The notes: generated by a model from the sequence alone, not told the origin. A stretch of DNA of 64,000 bases from Bacteroidetes bacterium UBA1947 (GCA_002336915.1 DDET01000021.1:49754-113753); one strand, 5' to 3'; positions 36,602 through 46,423 are shown, counted from the stretch's first letter. Numbers and translations are program-made.

Positions 36602-37388
36602 TCAGGGAACTAAGCGGGTTGCGCAAATTTTTTGCATCTATCATGTCGACTGTAATATTACCGATAAGTATGGGGCTTTCGACCCTTACTGGGAGGTGAT
36701 TCGCGTCGTCAGCCACCCATACCCTCATTTTTTCGCCGCCACTGAAGATGGTGCCTTCTATAAGTAGTGGGGCGATCTTTATGGTGTTGAATGTGCCGTA
36801 ATGGGTGCTTATCCTTTCCTTACCCAGGTAGCGGATGTATAAGTTATACACCTTGTCATCGAGGAACATGCTGAAGGGTATCTTATCACCGGGCTTATAC
36901 TTACTGTAGTCTATGTTACGGGCATAATAGATGGTGGACAACACATCCTGCACGCATGCAGGTACTTTATAAGTCCCGGTTTTTGATGTGGCCTGGTTTT
37001 TTGCCCTGTCGAAAGTTACGAGGTGATCGAACTTGAGGCCGCCTTCATTCACATTGCGCACAAATTTTGCGGGCAACATCGTTTCCATGTCGATATACGT
37101 TTCATAAAGATCACGCACTTTATAAAACCACTCATACGATTTCAGGGTCTGGCCATCGCCTGTCATATGGTACACTTTACGGCCATTCAGGTTTTCCAGC
37201 TTTGTATTGAAGATAGCAGTGCCCGCGGGTACCCATATGTTGAGCATATTATAGTAGACCTTAAAGGTGAGTTGCTCTCCTTCCTTAAAACTTGTATTCT
37301 TAATACCACAAAAATCATTCTGCGCAGCTGCGGTAAATGACAGGGTCAGCAAACACAAAAAATTGATACTTTTCTTTAACACGTTCAT
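36588..37388 (-). CDS. DUF3108 secreted protein
   Basis: 266 residues from the ATG at 37388. This start is preferred over an upstream TTG (37397) because GGAGG at 37399-37403 is 10 bases away. Signal peptide: MNVLKKSINFLCLLTLSFTAAAQ. The mature part (FKEGEQLTFKVYYNMLNIWVPAGTAIF...) is DUF3108, a beta-rich periplasmic domain of unknown function. It lies just downstream of the LPG-synthase-like membrane protein gene (33 bases), so the two are likely co-transcribed. Confidence 0.85.
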   Translation of the reverse strand: MNVLKKSINFLCLLTLSFTAAAQNDFCGIKNTSFKEGEQLTFKVYYNMLNIWVPAGTAIFNTKLENLNGRKVYHMTGDGQTLKSYEWFYKVRDLYETYIDMETMLPAKFVRNVNEGGLKFDHLVTFDRAKNQATSKTGTYKVPACVQDVLSTIYYARNIDYSKYKPGDKIPFSMFLDDKVYNLYIRYLGKERISTHYGTFNTIKIAPLLIEGTIFSGGEKMRVWVADDANHLPVRVESPILIGNITVDMIDAKNLRNPLSSLIRKK

Positions 37389-37421
37389 AAATCCCAAACC
37401 TCCTTTATGAATGAATCTGCA

Positions 37422-38363
37422 TCAGCGCAGCAGCCGCAAGCGTGCCAGTAATATACTCCCGATCACAGCGGGAACTATTAAATTGATCAGCCAGAGGCCT
37501 GCCGTGGCCGCCACTATCCCCGTTATGTTCGCAGAAAATTTACCGAACAGGAAAACGCCTACCTGGCTGCGTATGCCCAGTTCAGCAAGCGCTATAGAAG
37601 GTATCACTGTTATGGCCCAGAAAAACAGGCATGCAATGAAAAAGCCTTCGCGTAACGGCATAGATACATTCATCCAGCGTAGTAAAATCAAATACTGTGC
37701 CGTAAAAACCACAAAACGCAGCATAGAGATGCCCAAAACAATAAACTGCTCATCATTGTTAAAGCGCATTAGCAACTGCCGGTATACATTCAGGCGTTTG
37801 GTCCATTTAAACTTATTCAGAACGGGCAACCATTTTTCAAGCCGCATGTATATGTACATGAGGATGGCAAAAAGCGCTATGCAGGAAATAAGCAGTACTA
37901 AGGGCACAGCGCCCGGGAAGGCAAGGTTGTAATAAATAAGCCCTGCCATACCGAAGATAAAAACAGTGATCAATTGCGCAAATGCACCGAGGATAGAAAC
38001 ACTTATCAACCGGAAAGTGTTCTGACGTTTTAAGTATAAGATGCGCCCGGGGTATTCACCCAGCCTGTTGGGTGTAACAATGGAAAAAGCAATTCCCGCA
38101 AAATAACTGGTCAATGCCTGCCAGTAATTCATGGGCTGTGCCGAGCCAGCCAGCATCTGCCATTTTTTTGCCTCAAGGCCTGCATTCAGTGGCAGCAATA
38201 AAATCGCCATCCAGAGTAAATACTCAGGGCCTGTTTGCAACCATACCGAACTATCTACCTTGTGCCACTGGCTTTTCGCCTGCCAATAAATACCCGCGAG
38301 CAGCAATATTGATATTGCCGCGCCGAGCAGGTAATTGAGCCATATTTTGGTACTTTTGTTCAA
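37422..38363 (-). CDS. Integral membrane flippase-like protein (LPG-synthase TM / UPF0104 family)
   Basis: 313 residues with about 8 hydrophobic segments. The pattern (WQALTSYFAGIAFSIVTPNRLGEYPGRILYLKRQ in the first third, PSIALAELGIRSQVGVFLFG later) fits the LPG_synthase_TM flippase-like family. It lacks the soluble domain of MprF, so lipid or sugar-lipid transport is more likely than lysyl transfer. The only usable start seems to be TTG at 38363: an in-frame TAA lies three codons upstream and no ATG occurs before the first membrane segment. It is divergent from ruvC with 13 bases between the two starts. Confidence 0.75.
   Translation of the reverse strand: MNKSTKIWLNYLLGAAISILLLAGIYWQAKSQWHKVDSSVWLQTGPEYLLWMAILLLPLNAGLEAKKWQMLAGSAQPMNYWQALTSYFAGIAFSIVTPNRLGEYPGRILYLKRQNTFRLISVSILGAFAQLITVFIFGMAGLIYYNLAFPGAVPLVLLISCIALFAILMYIYMRLEKWLPVLNKFKWTKRLNVYRQLLMRFNNDEQFIVLGISMLRFVVFTAQYLILLRWMNVSMPLREGFFIACLFFWAITVIPSIALAELGIRSQVGVFLFGKFSANITGIVAATAGLWLINLIVPAVIGSILLARLRLLR
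38351..38358 (+). promoter_or_regulatory. Candidate -7 element of ruvC inside the divergent gene
   Basis: TACTTTTG matches TAnnTTTG and ends 18 bases before the TTG start of ruvC. It lies inside the first codons of the divergent membrane-protein gene. Confidence 0.4.
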
Positions 38364-38376
38364 ATAATTTTATTTT

Positions 38377-38973
38377 TTGCAACAGCCCCCCCGCATTATC
38401 CTTGGCATAGACCCCGGCACACTCGTAATGGGTTACGGACTCATCGCTATTCACAAAAGTAACATAACACTTGTGGAAATGGGGGTTTTACAATTAGCCA
38501 AGCGGCAAGAGCACTCCGAAAGGCTGGAACTGATCTTCCGCAAGATGGAGAGCCTGATCAAATTGCACACACCGGTGGCCGTGGCTATTGAGGCGCCATT
38601 CTTTGGCAAGAACGTGCAGAGCATGCTGAAGCTGGGCCGTGCGCAGGGTGTGGCCATGGCTGCTGCCATGATGCATGGCCTGCAGGCCGTAGAATATGCT
38701 CCCCGTAAGATAAAACAGTCGGTGACCGGCAGGGGTAATGCCAGCAAGGAGCAGGTATGGGCCATATTGCAGCACACACTTAGATTTGACGATGCTCCTG
38801 AGTTCATGGATGCTACCGATGCGGTAGCAGTAGCCCTCTGCCACCACTACCAGGACCGCCTGCCAAAAATTACCGCAGCCAGTGCAGCCATAAAAATGCC
38901 AAAAGCCAAAAAAGCTACCAGTTGGGAGTCCTTTATCAGCCAAAACCCCGACAGGATAGCCAAAAAACGCTGA
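38377..38973 (+). CDS. ruvC: Crossover junction endodeoxyribonuclease RuvC
   Basis: 198 residues including a Lys-rich C-terminal extension of about 35 residues. The acidic active site is complete: Asp in ILGIDPGT near residue 11, Glu in AVAIEAPFFGKN, and Asp-Asp in MDATDAVAVALCHH. RuvC dimers cut Holliday junctions after RuvAB branch migration. The start must lie after the in-frame TAA at 38365-38367, and the only initiation-type codon before the GIDPG motif is TTG at 38377. No ruvAB genes are nearby, which is usual outside Proteobacteria. Confidence 0.93.
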   Translation: MQQPPRIILGIDPGTLVMGYGLIAIHKSNITLVEMGVLQLAKRQEHSERLELIFRKMESLIKLHTPVAVAIEAPFFGKNVQSMLKLGRAQGVAMAAAMMHGLQAVEYAPRKIKQSVTGRGNASKEQVWAILQHTLRFDDAPEFMDATDAVAVALCHHYQDRLPKITAASAAIKMPKAKKATSWESFISQNPDRIAKKR

Positions 38974-39279
38974 AATGGGGGAAATTTTAGTATTTCTTTA
39001 GATAAATCAGTTAGCCAAAATATACATGCAAGAAAAGGTTTGCGTATCTTGCGTTAACAAAATTGCGGATGGACAAGTGCTGCAGATAAGTGCCGCATAA
39101 AACATCAGTACTCTGGATAAGAGCACAGAAATATATCGAAAAGGACAGCCTGGCCACTATTCCTTACCTACTGGTAAGATGGTGCGCATTGCTAATGCAG
39201 ATAGCATAGCCGGAAACGTTACCCCATTTTTTTACGGAACACATAAAATCAAAAACTAACGCATTAAAAACATATACTT
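38974..39279 (+). other. Intergenic region before the response regulator gene
   Basis: 306 bases with no credible gene; only tiny open frames occur. It probably holds the promoter and leader of the response regulator, but no exact TAnnTTTG element was found. Confidence 0.4.
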
Positions 39280-39975
39280 ATGGCCGTGTTTAAAGCAAAA
39301 TTATTGCTTGTTGAGGATGATCCTACGTTGAGCTACGTTATGAAAGACAGCCTGGCCAACGCAGGTTTCGACGTAGTGCACTGCCCTGATAGCGAAAGCG
39401 CCTGGCTCCAGTTTATGAAGCACAACTTTGATGTATGCCTGCTGGACGTAGTGCTGCCTAAGAAAGACGGCATGCACCTGGCAAAGCAAATACGCGAGAA
39501 GAACGAGAGTATACCTATCCTTATGCTTACATCAAAGAGCATGGACGATGATAAGCTGGCCGGTTTCAAAAGCGGTGCCGACGATTATATCACCAAGCCT
39601 TTCAACATGCAGGAGCTCATCCTTCGTTTAGAAGTGTTCCTGAGACGCACGAAAAAGAAAGAAGACAATACACCTAATGATTTTAAACTGGGTGGCCTTG
39701 ACTTTGACTACAACAACCTGATATTGCGCGGCGAAAATATTGAGCACCAGCTTACACAACGCGAGGCCGACCTGATACGTTACCTCTGCCTGAATGCCAA
39801 CCGCGTACTGAAGCGCGATGAGATACTGATGAATGTATGGGGCAAGGAAGATTACTTCTTAGGCCGCAGTATGGACGTATTCATCACCAAGGTGCGTAAA
39901 TACCTGAAAGACCAACCCGGTGTGGAACTGCAAACTATACACGGTATTGGCTTTAAATTCGTTTACAATAATTAG
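39280..39975 (+). CDS. OmpR/PhoB-family response regulator
   Basis: 231 residues. The receiver domain (about 5-120) has the acidic pocket VEDD, the phospho-acceptor Asp56 (CLLDVVLPKKDG), Thr84 (LMLTS) and Lys106 (DYITKPF). The C-terminal winged helix (about 130-230) has QLTQREADLIRYLCLNANRVLKRDEILMNVWG and ends in LQTIHGIGFKFVYNN. It binds DNA when phosphorylated by a sensor kinase. No histidine kinase is adjacent, so it is an orphan regulator in this window. The PorP/SprF and PKD adhesin genes lie convergently after it. Confidence 0.95.
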   Translation: MAVFKAKLLLVEDDPTLSYVMKDSLANAGFDVVHCPDSESAWLQFMKHNFDVCLLDVVLPKKDGMHLAKQIREKNESIPILMLTSKSMDDDKLAGFKSGADDYITKPFNMQELILRLEVFLRRTKKKEDNTPNDFKLGGLDFDYNNLILRGENIEHQLTQREADLIRYLCLNANRVLKRDEILMNVWGKEDYFLGRSMDVFITKVRKYLKDQPGVELQTIHGIGFKFVYNN

Positions 39976-39996
39976 TACACAACACTCGTAAATACA

Positions 39997-40026
39997 AAAA
40001 CGCCTCTGATGAATCGGGGGCGTTTT
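39997..40026 (+). terminator. Rho-independent terminator after the response regulator
   Basis: AAAACGCCTCTGAT and ATCGGGGGCGTTTT form a 14-base stem with two G-T pairs around a 2-base centre. It lies 21 bases after the stop. Confidence 0.88.
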
Positions 40027-40070
40027 CTATATGTAATATATTTGTCTCTCCTAAAAGGCTGCAAAAATAA

Positions 40071-40104
40071 TTAATCCTTGCAAAATATCAGGCTTGAGGA
40101 TTAA
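40071..40104 (-). terminator. Possible terminator of the PKD adhesin-PorP unit
   Basis: TTAATCCT and AGGATTAA are 8-base arms around an 18-base loop, with ATTATTTTTG following on the minus strand. It lies just after the PorP/SprF stop at 40110. The stem is weak. Confidence 0.45.
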
Positions 40105-40109
40105 GATTT

Positions 40110-41168
40110 TTATTCGTCCTGAAGGGTGTTATTTATGTCCTCGAATTGCGGGCACTTCTGGTAGTTAGGCTTATCCTTCTTAAGTATGCCGCGTGCAAAT
40201 ACCGATATCTCGTAACCACCCATGCCACTGGTAGCAGGCCTCAATGAAGAGCTGTTGATATCATAAGACATGGTTATAGAGTAAGTGCGGTAATCCAGCT
40301 TTACGGTAGGTATATAGGCATCGTTCAACCTGTAAAAAAGACCGGCATAGATCGTGAAGTTCTTTGCATCTTCGCTTACAGACCTCCAGCTCAGTAAGCC
40401 GCCACCCAGCATTTCCTGGTAAGGTTTCTGGTTGGAATAGTTGAAGTGCATGGTAAGCGCGAACTGCCTGTTGATGTTAGCCTTGAAACCAAGGTTACCC
40501 TGCCACTTCATAGTATTGCGTGCAAAGGCATTGATTTCGCTGAATGCCTGCTTAGGCTGCAGTACATGGAACACAGATGCACCCAGGTAATAATTGATGG
40601 CATTGTTAGGGCCCATGGAACTATTAAAGCTTAAGCCTGCACCCAGGTCATAATTTTTAAGCGATGTGATATTGATCTTTTCGCCTGAAGGGTTTTCGGC
40701 AGCATAATCACCGTTCACATACTGGCTGCTGAAGGTCATCTTAGTCATATCCACCGACCGCTGTATATAGCCGGCCGCAAAACCTACCGACAGGTAAGAG
40801 TTGTGATCGTCCTCCATTGATTTGTTGAAGTTGACCGCGGGGTACACCTGGAAGCTGTTGAACGAAATGCTGCCTGCCTTATCATAAGAGGTAGCCAGGC
40901 CGAAGCTTACATAATCCCCTGTTTCGCCGTCAACCGCTATCCTTGTTTCCGCTGATGCGTAAACGGTATTGAAGGGTACGGATATATTGCCCCACTGCGT
41001 GCGGTAATTAACACCGGCCTTAAAATCGCCGCTGAAGATGCCGGTAAGCCCGGGATTACGCAGTATGGCGTTCTCATAAAATTGGGAGAAGTGTATGTCC
41101 TGTGCGTATGCATTACCTGCGCACAGCATGAGGACGAACATTGTTTTCTGTAAATATTTTTTCATCAT
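40110..41168 (-). CDS. PorP/SprF-family type IX secretion system membrane protein
   Basis: 352 residues. A signal peptide (MMKKYLQKTMFVLMLCAGNAYA) is followed by QDIHFSQFYENAILRNPGLTGIFSGDFKAGVNYRTQW, the hallmark opening of PorP/SprF outer-membrane barrels. Multiple amphipathic strands follow. In F. johnsoniae SprF is needed for export or attachment of its cognate adhesin SprB, whose gene lies directly upstream. Here the upstream partner is the 1739-aa PKD protein, 29 bases away on the same strand. The protein is therefore probably the dedicated partner for that cargo. Confidence 0.93.
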   Translation of the reverse strand: MMKKYLQKTMFVLMLCAGNAYAQDIHFSQFYENAILRNPGLTGIFSGDFKAGVNYRTQWGNISVPFNTVYASAETRIAVDGETGDYVSFGLATSYDKAGSISFNSFQVYPAVNFNKSMEDDHNSYLSVGFAAGYIQRSVDMTKMTFSSQYVNGDYAAENPSGEKINITSLKNYDLGAGLSFNSSMGPNNAINYYLGASVFHVLQPKQAFSEINAFARNTMKWQGNLGFKANINRQFALTMHFNYSNQKPYQEMLGGGLLSWRSVSEDAKNFTIYAGLFYRLNDAYIPTVKLDYRTYSITMSYDINSSSLRPATSGMGGYEISVFARGILKKDKPNYQKCPQFEDINNTLQDE

Positions 41169-41197
41169 TTTTCTTTTACACGGTTTTCCAAATATGA

Positions 41198-44100
41198 TTA
41201 TCGAACTATCGAAACGTCTCCTTTATATTCCATCAACTCGCCCGTTGTTGCGCAGGTCGCAGTGATGATGTAAACGTATACATCAGGCTTCAGCTGGGTA
41301 CCTTTGTATGTACCATCCCATCCGTAGGCAGGATCGTCAACAGGTATATCATGCCTTTCAAACAGCAGCTCGCCCCAGCGGTCATATACACTTAAGCGCT
41401 TTACAGTTGTTATGCCTTTACCGCTCGGGTAGAACCTGTCATTCAGCCCGTCACCGTTCGGAGTGAAGGTATTGGGTATAAATATCTGGCTCTTGTCGCA
41501 CTTCACGCTTATGTTGATGGTGTCTGTGGCAGTACATCCTTTCGCATTGGTAACTGTTACTGCAAAGGTTGAATTCTTTGTCACTGTCACCAGTGGTGCA
41601 GGACAGTCGGTACAGCTAAGGTCGGCCGATGGGTCCCAGGTATAGTGTACTGCGTTCTCAGCATGCGAGTTAAGGGTGATCACGGTACCTGCTATAGTGT
41701 TGATATCCGGCCCAAGGTCAACGAATGACAGCGGGAATACACTCACAGTAGCATAGGCAGTATCGGGGTGACATTGGCCCTGTCCTATTATTACCATATA
41801 GCTGGTAGTAGTATCAGGCGTGGCCACGGGATTAGCCGATTGATTATTGCTGAGGCCTGTAGCAGGCAGCCATAAGTAGCTGGTACCACCGCTGGCGCTT
41901 AGCGTTGTCGATCCGCCTTTACATATGCTGTCGCCCGGGCTGGCCGCTGTAACCGCCCTCGGTATAATGGTAATATCCAGCGTTGTCGTATCCATACAGC
42001 CATGTATATCTACACCTGTTATAGTGTACATCATGTTGCTGCCCGGTGATACGTATGGATCCGCGCAATTGCTGCATGAAAGGAAATCGGACGGCACCCA
42101 CGTATACTGGTCTGCACCCGTTACATGTAGCTGCAACGATTCGCCCTCGCAGACTGCCTGCGCAGAACCGGCGTTTATTACAGGCAGCGGGTTGACAGTG
42201 ATGGTAGCAGTAGCAGTGTCTTTACAGCCATTAGCGCCTGTGCCTATTATTGAATAAACGGTAGTTGAAGTTGGAGTTGCAGTTGCCGAATCACAGGTAG
42301 CACAGGACAGGCTTCCTGCGGGCGTCCAAACATAGCTTTGTGCACCGTATGCACTTATTTTCGACGATTTGCCAAAGCATATCTCTTTATCAGGGCCTGC
42401 TGTAACGGTAGGCTGCGGCAAGATATTTACGGTCACCGAACTGGTGTCGCTGCAACCCGTAGCTGTAAGAGTACCGGTCACTATGTATGTTGCAGTTGTC
42501 GTAGGGCTGGCAACAGGGTTTGCGCAATTGGTGCATGACAGGTTTGTTGCCGGCGACCATACATAAGTCTGTGCACCCTGCGCCTGCAGTTGGGCTGTAA
42601 ATCCGGGACATACGTCCTGGTCCGGGCCTGCATCTATTACCGGAAGCGGGTTTATTATCACTGCTACAGTATCAGATTTAAAGCAGCCATTGGTATCTGT
42701 ACCCGTTACGATGTACGTGTTATTAAGTGTGGTAGTGGCTATTGTTGTATCACAGTTGGTACAGGATAGTGTCGGGTCCGCATTCCATACATAAGTAGAT
42801 GCACCCGTTGCATGCAGCATTGCAGTTTGGCCCGTACATATAGGCTGATCGGGGCCTGCATTTACCGGTGGTGGCGGGTTCACTGTTATTACTTTCAACA
42901 TAGTATCCGAGCAACCAAATAAGGTAGTGGCTATGCACTTCACTGTATACACGCCGGGGCCCGTATATGTATGCGATGGATTGTGGCCCGCAGCTGTGGT
43001 ATTATCACCAAAGTTCCAGGCGATCGAGGCAATGCCTGAAATGCTGCCCCATACACTGTCGGTAAATTGCACTGTACCCGATACGCAAAGCACCGTTGGC
43101 ACTGCATCTATTATCGCATTCACACCATCCACTTTTATAGTATCGGTGCCTTGTATACCTACATTACAGTTGCCACCATCGCTCAGGATGATCACAGGTA
43201 TATACATACCGGGGCTTGTGTAGGTATAGGTAATTGAGTTGTTTGTATTGGTCTCTGTGTAGCCGTTGTTCATATCCCAGGTCACCTGTGCGGTATTCTG
43301 GTTATTGGTGGTGAGTGTGACGGTAAGTGGCTCGCAGCCCTGCTGTGGCGGATAGCTAAGTGTACCGGTCGGGCCTTGTATCAATACGTTTTTGGTTAGC
43401 GAGTCCATACATCCCGAGGAGCTGGTAGCCACCAACTTCACAGGGTAGCTGCCCGGGTAGGTGTATACCGTACTTGGGTTGGTCAGCACCGAGCTGCTAT
43501 TGTTGCCGAATGTCCACAGGTAGCTAATTCCGCCGATGGTATTGTTGGTCATATTAACTATCAGCGGAGGACATGATGCAAATGAATCGCTCATGGTGAA
43601 TGCCGCGTGAAAATCGTATACATTAATGTAGTTGTTCTTCGTCATTGTGTCCCTGCAGCCACCGCCATCTATCGTAATAAGCCTCACCGTATAGAAGCCC
43701 GATGCAGCATATACGTGGTCGGGATTCGTAAGTGTCGATGTTCCGTTGTCTCCAAAATCCCATTGGTAAGTAAGTGTGGCATTACCTGTTGATGCATTGG
43801 TGAAATGCACATTCTGTCCTGCGCATACCAGTGTATCTACGCTACTGAAGGCTGCATGCGGTTTATTAACTGTTATATAGTTAGTGCGCTTGAATGAATC
43901 GGTACAGCCCTGCGAATCGGTCACCAGCTCGGTCACGCTGTAAACACCGGCATTATAATAAGTATGAGTGGGGTTGGGGTTATTACCTGCCAGCGTGGTA
44001 TTATCGCCAAAGCGCCAGAACCTGGCCGTAATAGGCAGCACTGATGAACTTTGATCTGTAAATGTAGTAACAAGCGCCGCACAACCGGTCGTAGGCACTG

Positions 44101-46417
44101 CCATAAAATCTACTATCGCACCACTTACCGTAATGTAGTTCGGGCGGATAAGTGAGTCTTTACAGCCGCGGCTATCTGTCGCTACCAATTTTACGGTGTA
44201 TGTGCCGGGACCCAGGTAGGTATGATTAACCGTCGCTGCTGCGGATGTTGAAGTTGTATTATCACCAAAATCCCATTTATAGCTGGTGCCACCCAGGGTG
44301 GAATTGGTAAATGTGGTACTGCCGCCCGCGCAAATGGTCGTGGGGTTAGCTGTGAAGTTCGGCGTTAGTGCAAAGACATTTATCACGTAGGTCTGGTAGT
44401 CAGTACATCCGGTTGCCGTATTTGTTACCGTAAGTGTTACATTATAAGTACCATAAGTTGCATAGGTGTGCGTAGGGCTCACGGCATTTGATAATGGTGA
44501 TGCATCGCCAAAATCCCATGAGTTCACATCATTACCTACAGAGGTATTGGTAAAGGTGACGGTTAGCCTGTTGGCACAGCTGTATGCAAAAGTGAAATCG
44601 GCTTTCGGCAGGTTCACCGTTATGTACATGTACTTCATAGTATCTGTACATCCACCGTTATATGCTATCAGTGTTACAGTATATTGACCGGGGTCGCCAT
44701 ATACGTGTGTCGGGTTGGTAGCAGTACTTTGTCCGCCATCGCCAAACAACCAGAGGTAACTTGTTGCATTCGTCGAGTTATTCGTGAATGTTACGGTCTG
44801 GTTAGGACATATTACGATCGGTGCAGGTGTAAAGTTGGCCGTTGGGTGCGGGCTTGCAGTAACAGTTGTAGTTGCCGCACCTGTGCAGCCCGTGGTAGTT
44901 ACAAAAGTATAAGTGATGGTGTATGTTCCTGCAGTTGTATAAGTATGAGTGGGGTTAGCAGTTGTCGTATTTAGCGGGCTGCCATCGCCGTAGTCCCAGG
45001 AGAAGGTAGCAACAACATTCGGCGCATTTAGTGTCGAGGTAAATGCAACGGTGAGGGGCGTACAGCCTGTGCTGGGTGTCCTTGTAAGCGTGGCAGTGGC
45101 CTGCACTATTTTTACGTAGTTATTCCTGGTCAGGCTATCCTTACAGCCGTTTGCACTGGTAGCTACCAGCTTTACGGTAAAGGTACCGTAAGATGTGTAG
45201 GTGTGTACGTGCGTAGCATTTGCATTATTACTGGTACTTGCATCCCCATAGCTCCAGGTATAGCTCGATGCCCCCGTAGTAGTATTGGTAAAGGTTACAT
45301 CCAATGGGGGCATACATGCTGTAAGCGGTGTGCCGGTAAAATTCACCACCGGTTTGGGGTTCACCGTAATGGTCTGGAAGCTCGTGTCAGCGCAGCTGCC
45401 ATTGTGCGCTATCAGCCTTACGGTATAAGTACCGGCATTGGTATAGCTGTGTGTAGGGTTGGTGGCCGTTGATGTACCGGCATCTCCAAAATTCCAGTTA
45501 TACGTTGTGGCCCCTGTCGAGGTATTTGTAAAAGTCACGGTTTCGCCGGGGCAAACAGACATAGGGTTTGCCGTAAATGCTGAATGTATGTCTGCAATAG
45601 TTACATATGCTGTTCGCACCAGTGTATCGGTGCAGCCTGCGGCATTCGTTGCCACAAGTGTTACCGTATATGTTCCCGGCGAGCTGTAAGTATGGTTGGG
45701 GCTGGTTGCGTTCGATGTCGTGTTATCGCCAAAATTCCAAAGGTAGCTAACTGCGTTCGTCGAGCTATTGGTAAAGGAAATAGTTGCCGGCGCACTGCAT
45801 GCAAATGGATTGGGGCTTGTAAAATCCGCAACCGGTGGCTCAACCAGTGTTATATAACCAAATTTGGTCAGCGACTTTTGGCAGCCCGATGCATTTGTTA
45901 CCACCAAGGTTACATTGTAGCTGCCTACAAGATTGTAGGTATGGCTTGGGCTTTGTGCTGTAGAGGTATTACCATCACCAAAATCCCAGTAGTAGCTTAC
46001 GTTACCGGGTATGTTGGGGTTGGATAGATCTGTGAACTGAACTGTTTTAGGAGGACAGGAGATGCCCGAATCGATGCCTTTGAAATTTACAGTAGGGTTA
46101 GGTAGTACGTTTATGTAGTTAACTACAGTTTTGGTGTTCGAGCCATCTGCATTTGTCACCGTAAGCGTTATAGTATACGTACCGGGATTAATGTAAGTGG
46201 TTGAGGGGTTCTGGATGGTGGAGGTAGTGTTGTTACCCAGGTCCCATGTCCAGCTTGTCGGGTTGCCCGTACTAATGTCGTTGAACTGTACCACTATCGG
46301 CGCACAGCCCGATACGGGTGTCGCAGTAAAGTTGGCTGTGGGGACAGCAGCCATCGCCTTTGGCGAAAGGCAACTGGCAATAGCAATAAATAAAAGGTAG
46401 TAATAGATCTTCTTCAT
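41198..46417 (-). CDS. Giant PKD-repeat surface protein with T9SS type B sorting domain
   Basis: About 1739 residues from the ATG at 46417; an upstream TTG at 46423 is less likely. Signal peptide: IYYYLLFIAIASCLSPKAMA. It has fourteen PKD-type domains of about 80 residues (xxFTxxxxxxCxPxxVxFTNxSxG...WxFGDxxTSxxxNPxHxY...GTYTVxLxAT). Six shorter repeats of about 80 residues follow (xxAGPDxxICxGxxxxLxAxGAxxYxWxPxxxLSCTNC...), most with an SCTNC-like pair of cysteines. The final domain (IFIPNTFTPNGDGLNDRFYP...YDRWGELLFERHDIP...WDGTYKG) is the gliding-associated CHU_C domain for type IX export. It is probably a long surface filament or adhesin. The PorP/SprF gene follows. Confidence 0.92.
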   Translation of the reverse strand: MKKIYYYLLFIAIASCLSPKAMAAVPTANFTATPVSGCAPIVVQFNDISTGNPTSWTWDLGNNTTSTIQNPSTTYINPGTYTITLTVTNADGSNTKTVVNYINVLPNPTVNFKGIDSGISCPPKTVQFTDLSNPNIPGNVSYYWDFGDGNTSTAQSPSHTYNLVGSYNVTLVVTNASGCQKSLTKFGYITLVEPPVADFTSPNPFACSAPATISFTNSSTNAVSYLWNFGDNTTSNATSPNHTYSSPGTYTVTLVATNAAGCTDTLVRTAYVTIADIHSAFTANPMSVCPGETVTFTNTSTGATTYNWNFGDAGTSTATNPTHSYTNAGTYTVRLIAHNGSCADTSFQTITVNPKPVVNFTGTPLTACMPPLDVTFTNTTTGASSYTWSYGDASTSNNANATHVHTYTSYGTFTVKLVATSANGCKDSLTRNNYVKIVQATATLTRTPSTGCTPLTVAFTSTLNAPNVVATFSWDYGDGSPLNTTTANPTHTYTTAGTYTITYTFVTTTGCTGAATTTVTASPHPTANFTPAPIVICPNQTVTFTNNSTNATSYLWLFGDGGQSTATNPTHVYGDPGQYTVTLIAYNGGCTDTMKYMYITVNLPKADFTFAYSCANRLTVTFTNTSVGNDVNSWDFGDASPLSNAVSPTHTYATYGTYNVTLTVTNTATGCTDYQTYVINVFALTPNFTANPTTICAGGSTTFTNSTLGGTSYKWDFGDNTTSTSAAATVNHTYLGPGTYTVKLVATDSRGCKDSLIRPNYITVSGAIVDFMAVPTTGCAALVTTFTDQSSSVLPITARFWRFGDNTTLAGNNPNPTHTYYNAGVYSVTELVTDSQGCTDSFKRTNYITVNKPHAAFSSVDTLVCAGQNVHFTNASTGNATLTYQWDFGDNGTSTLTNPDHVYAASGFYTVRLITIDGGGCRDTMTKNNYINVYDFHAAFTMSDSFASCPPLIVNMTNNTIGGISYLWTFGNNSSSVLTNPSTVYTYPGSYPVKLVATSSSGCMDSLTKNVLIQGPTGTLSYPPQQGCEPLTVTLTTNNQNTAQVTWDMNNGYTETNTNNSITYTYTSPGMYIPVIILSDGGNCNVGIQGTDTIKVDGVNAIIDAVPTVLCVSGTVQFTDSVWGSISGIASIAWNFGDNTTAAGHNPSHTYTGPGVYTVKCIATTLFGCSDTMLKVITVNPPPPVNAGPDQPICTGQTAMLHATGASTYVWNADPTLSCTNCDTTIATTTLNNTYIVTGTDTNGCFKSDTVAVIINPLPVIDAGPDQDVCPGFTAQLQAQGAQTYVWSPATNLSCTNCANPVASPTTTATYIVTGTLTATGCSDTSSVTVNILPQPTVTAGPDKEICFGKSSKISAYGAQSYVWTPAGSLSCATCDSATATPTSTTVYSIIGTGANGCKDTATATITVNPLPVINAGSAQAVCEGESLQLHVTGADQYTWVPSDFLSCSNCADPYVSPGSNMMYTITGVDIHGCMDTTTLDITIIPRAVTAASPGDSICKGGSTTLSASGGTSYLWLPATGLSNNQSANPVATPDTTTSYMVIIGQGQCHPDTAYATVSVFPLSFVDLGPDINTIAGTVITLNSHAENAVHYTWDPSADLSCTDCPAPLVTVTKNSTFAVTVTNAKGCTATDTINISVKCDKSQIFIPNTFTPNGDGLNDRFYPSGKGITTVKRLSVYDRWGELLFERHDIPVDDPAYGWDGTYKGTQLKPDVYVYIITATCATTGELMEYKGDVSIVR

Positions 46418-46423
46418 ACGCAA

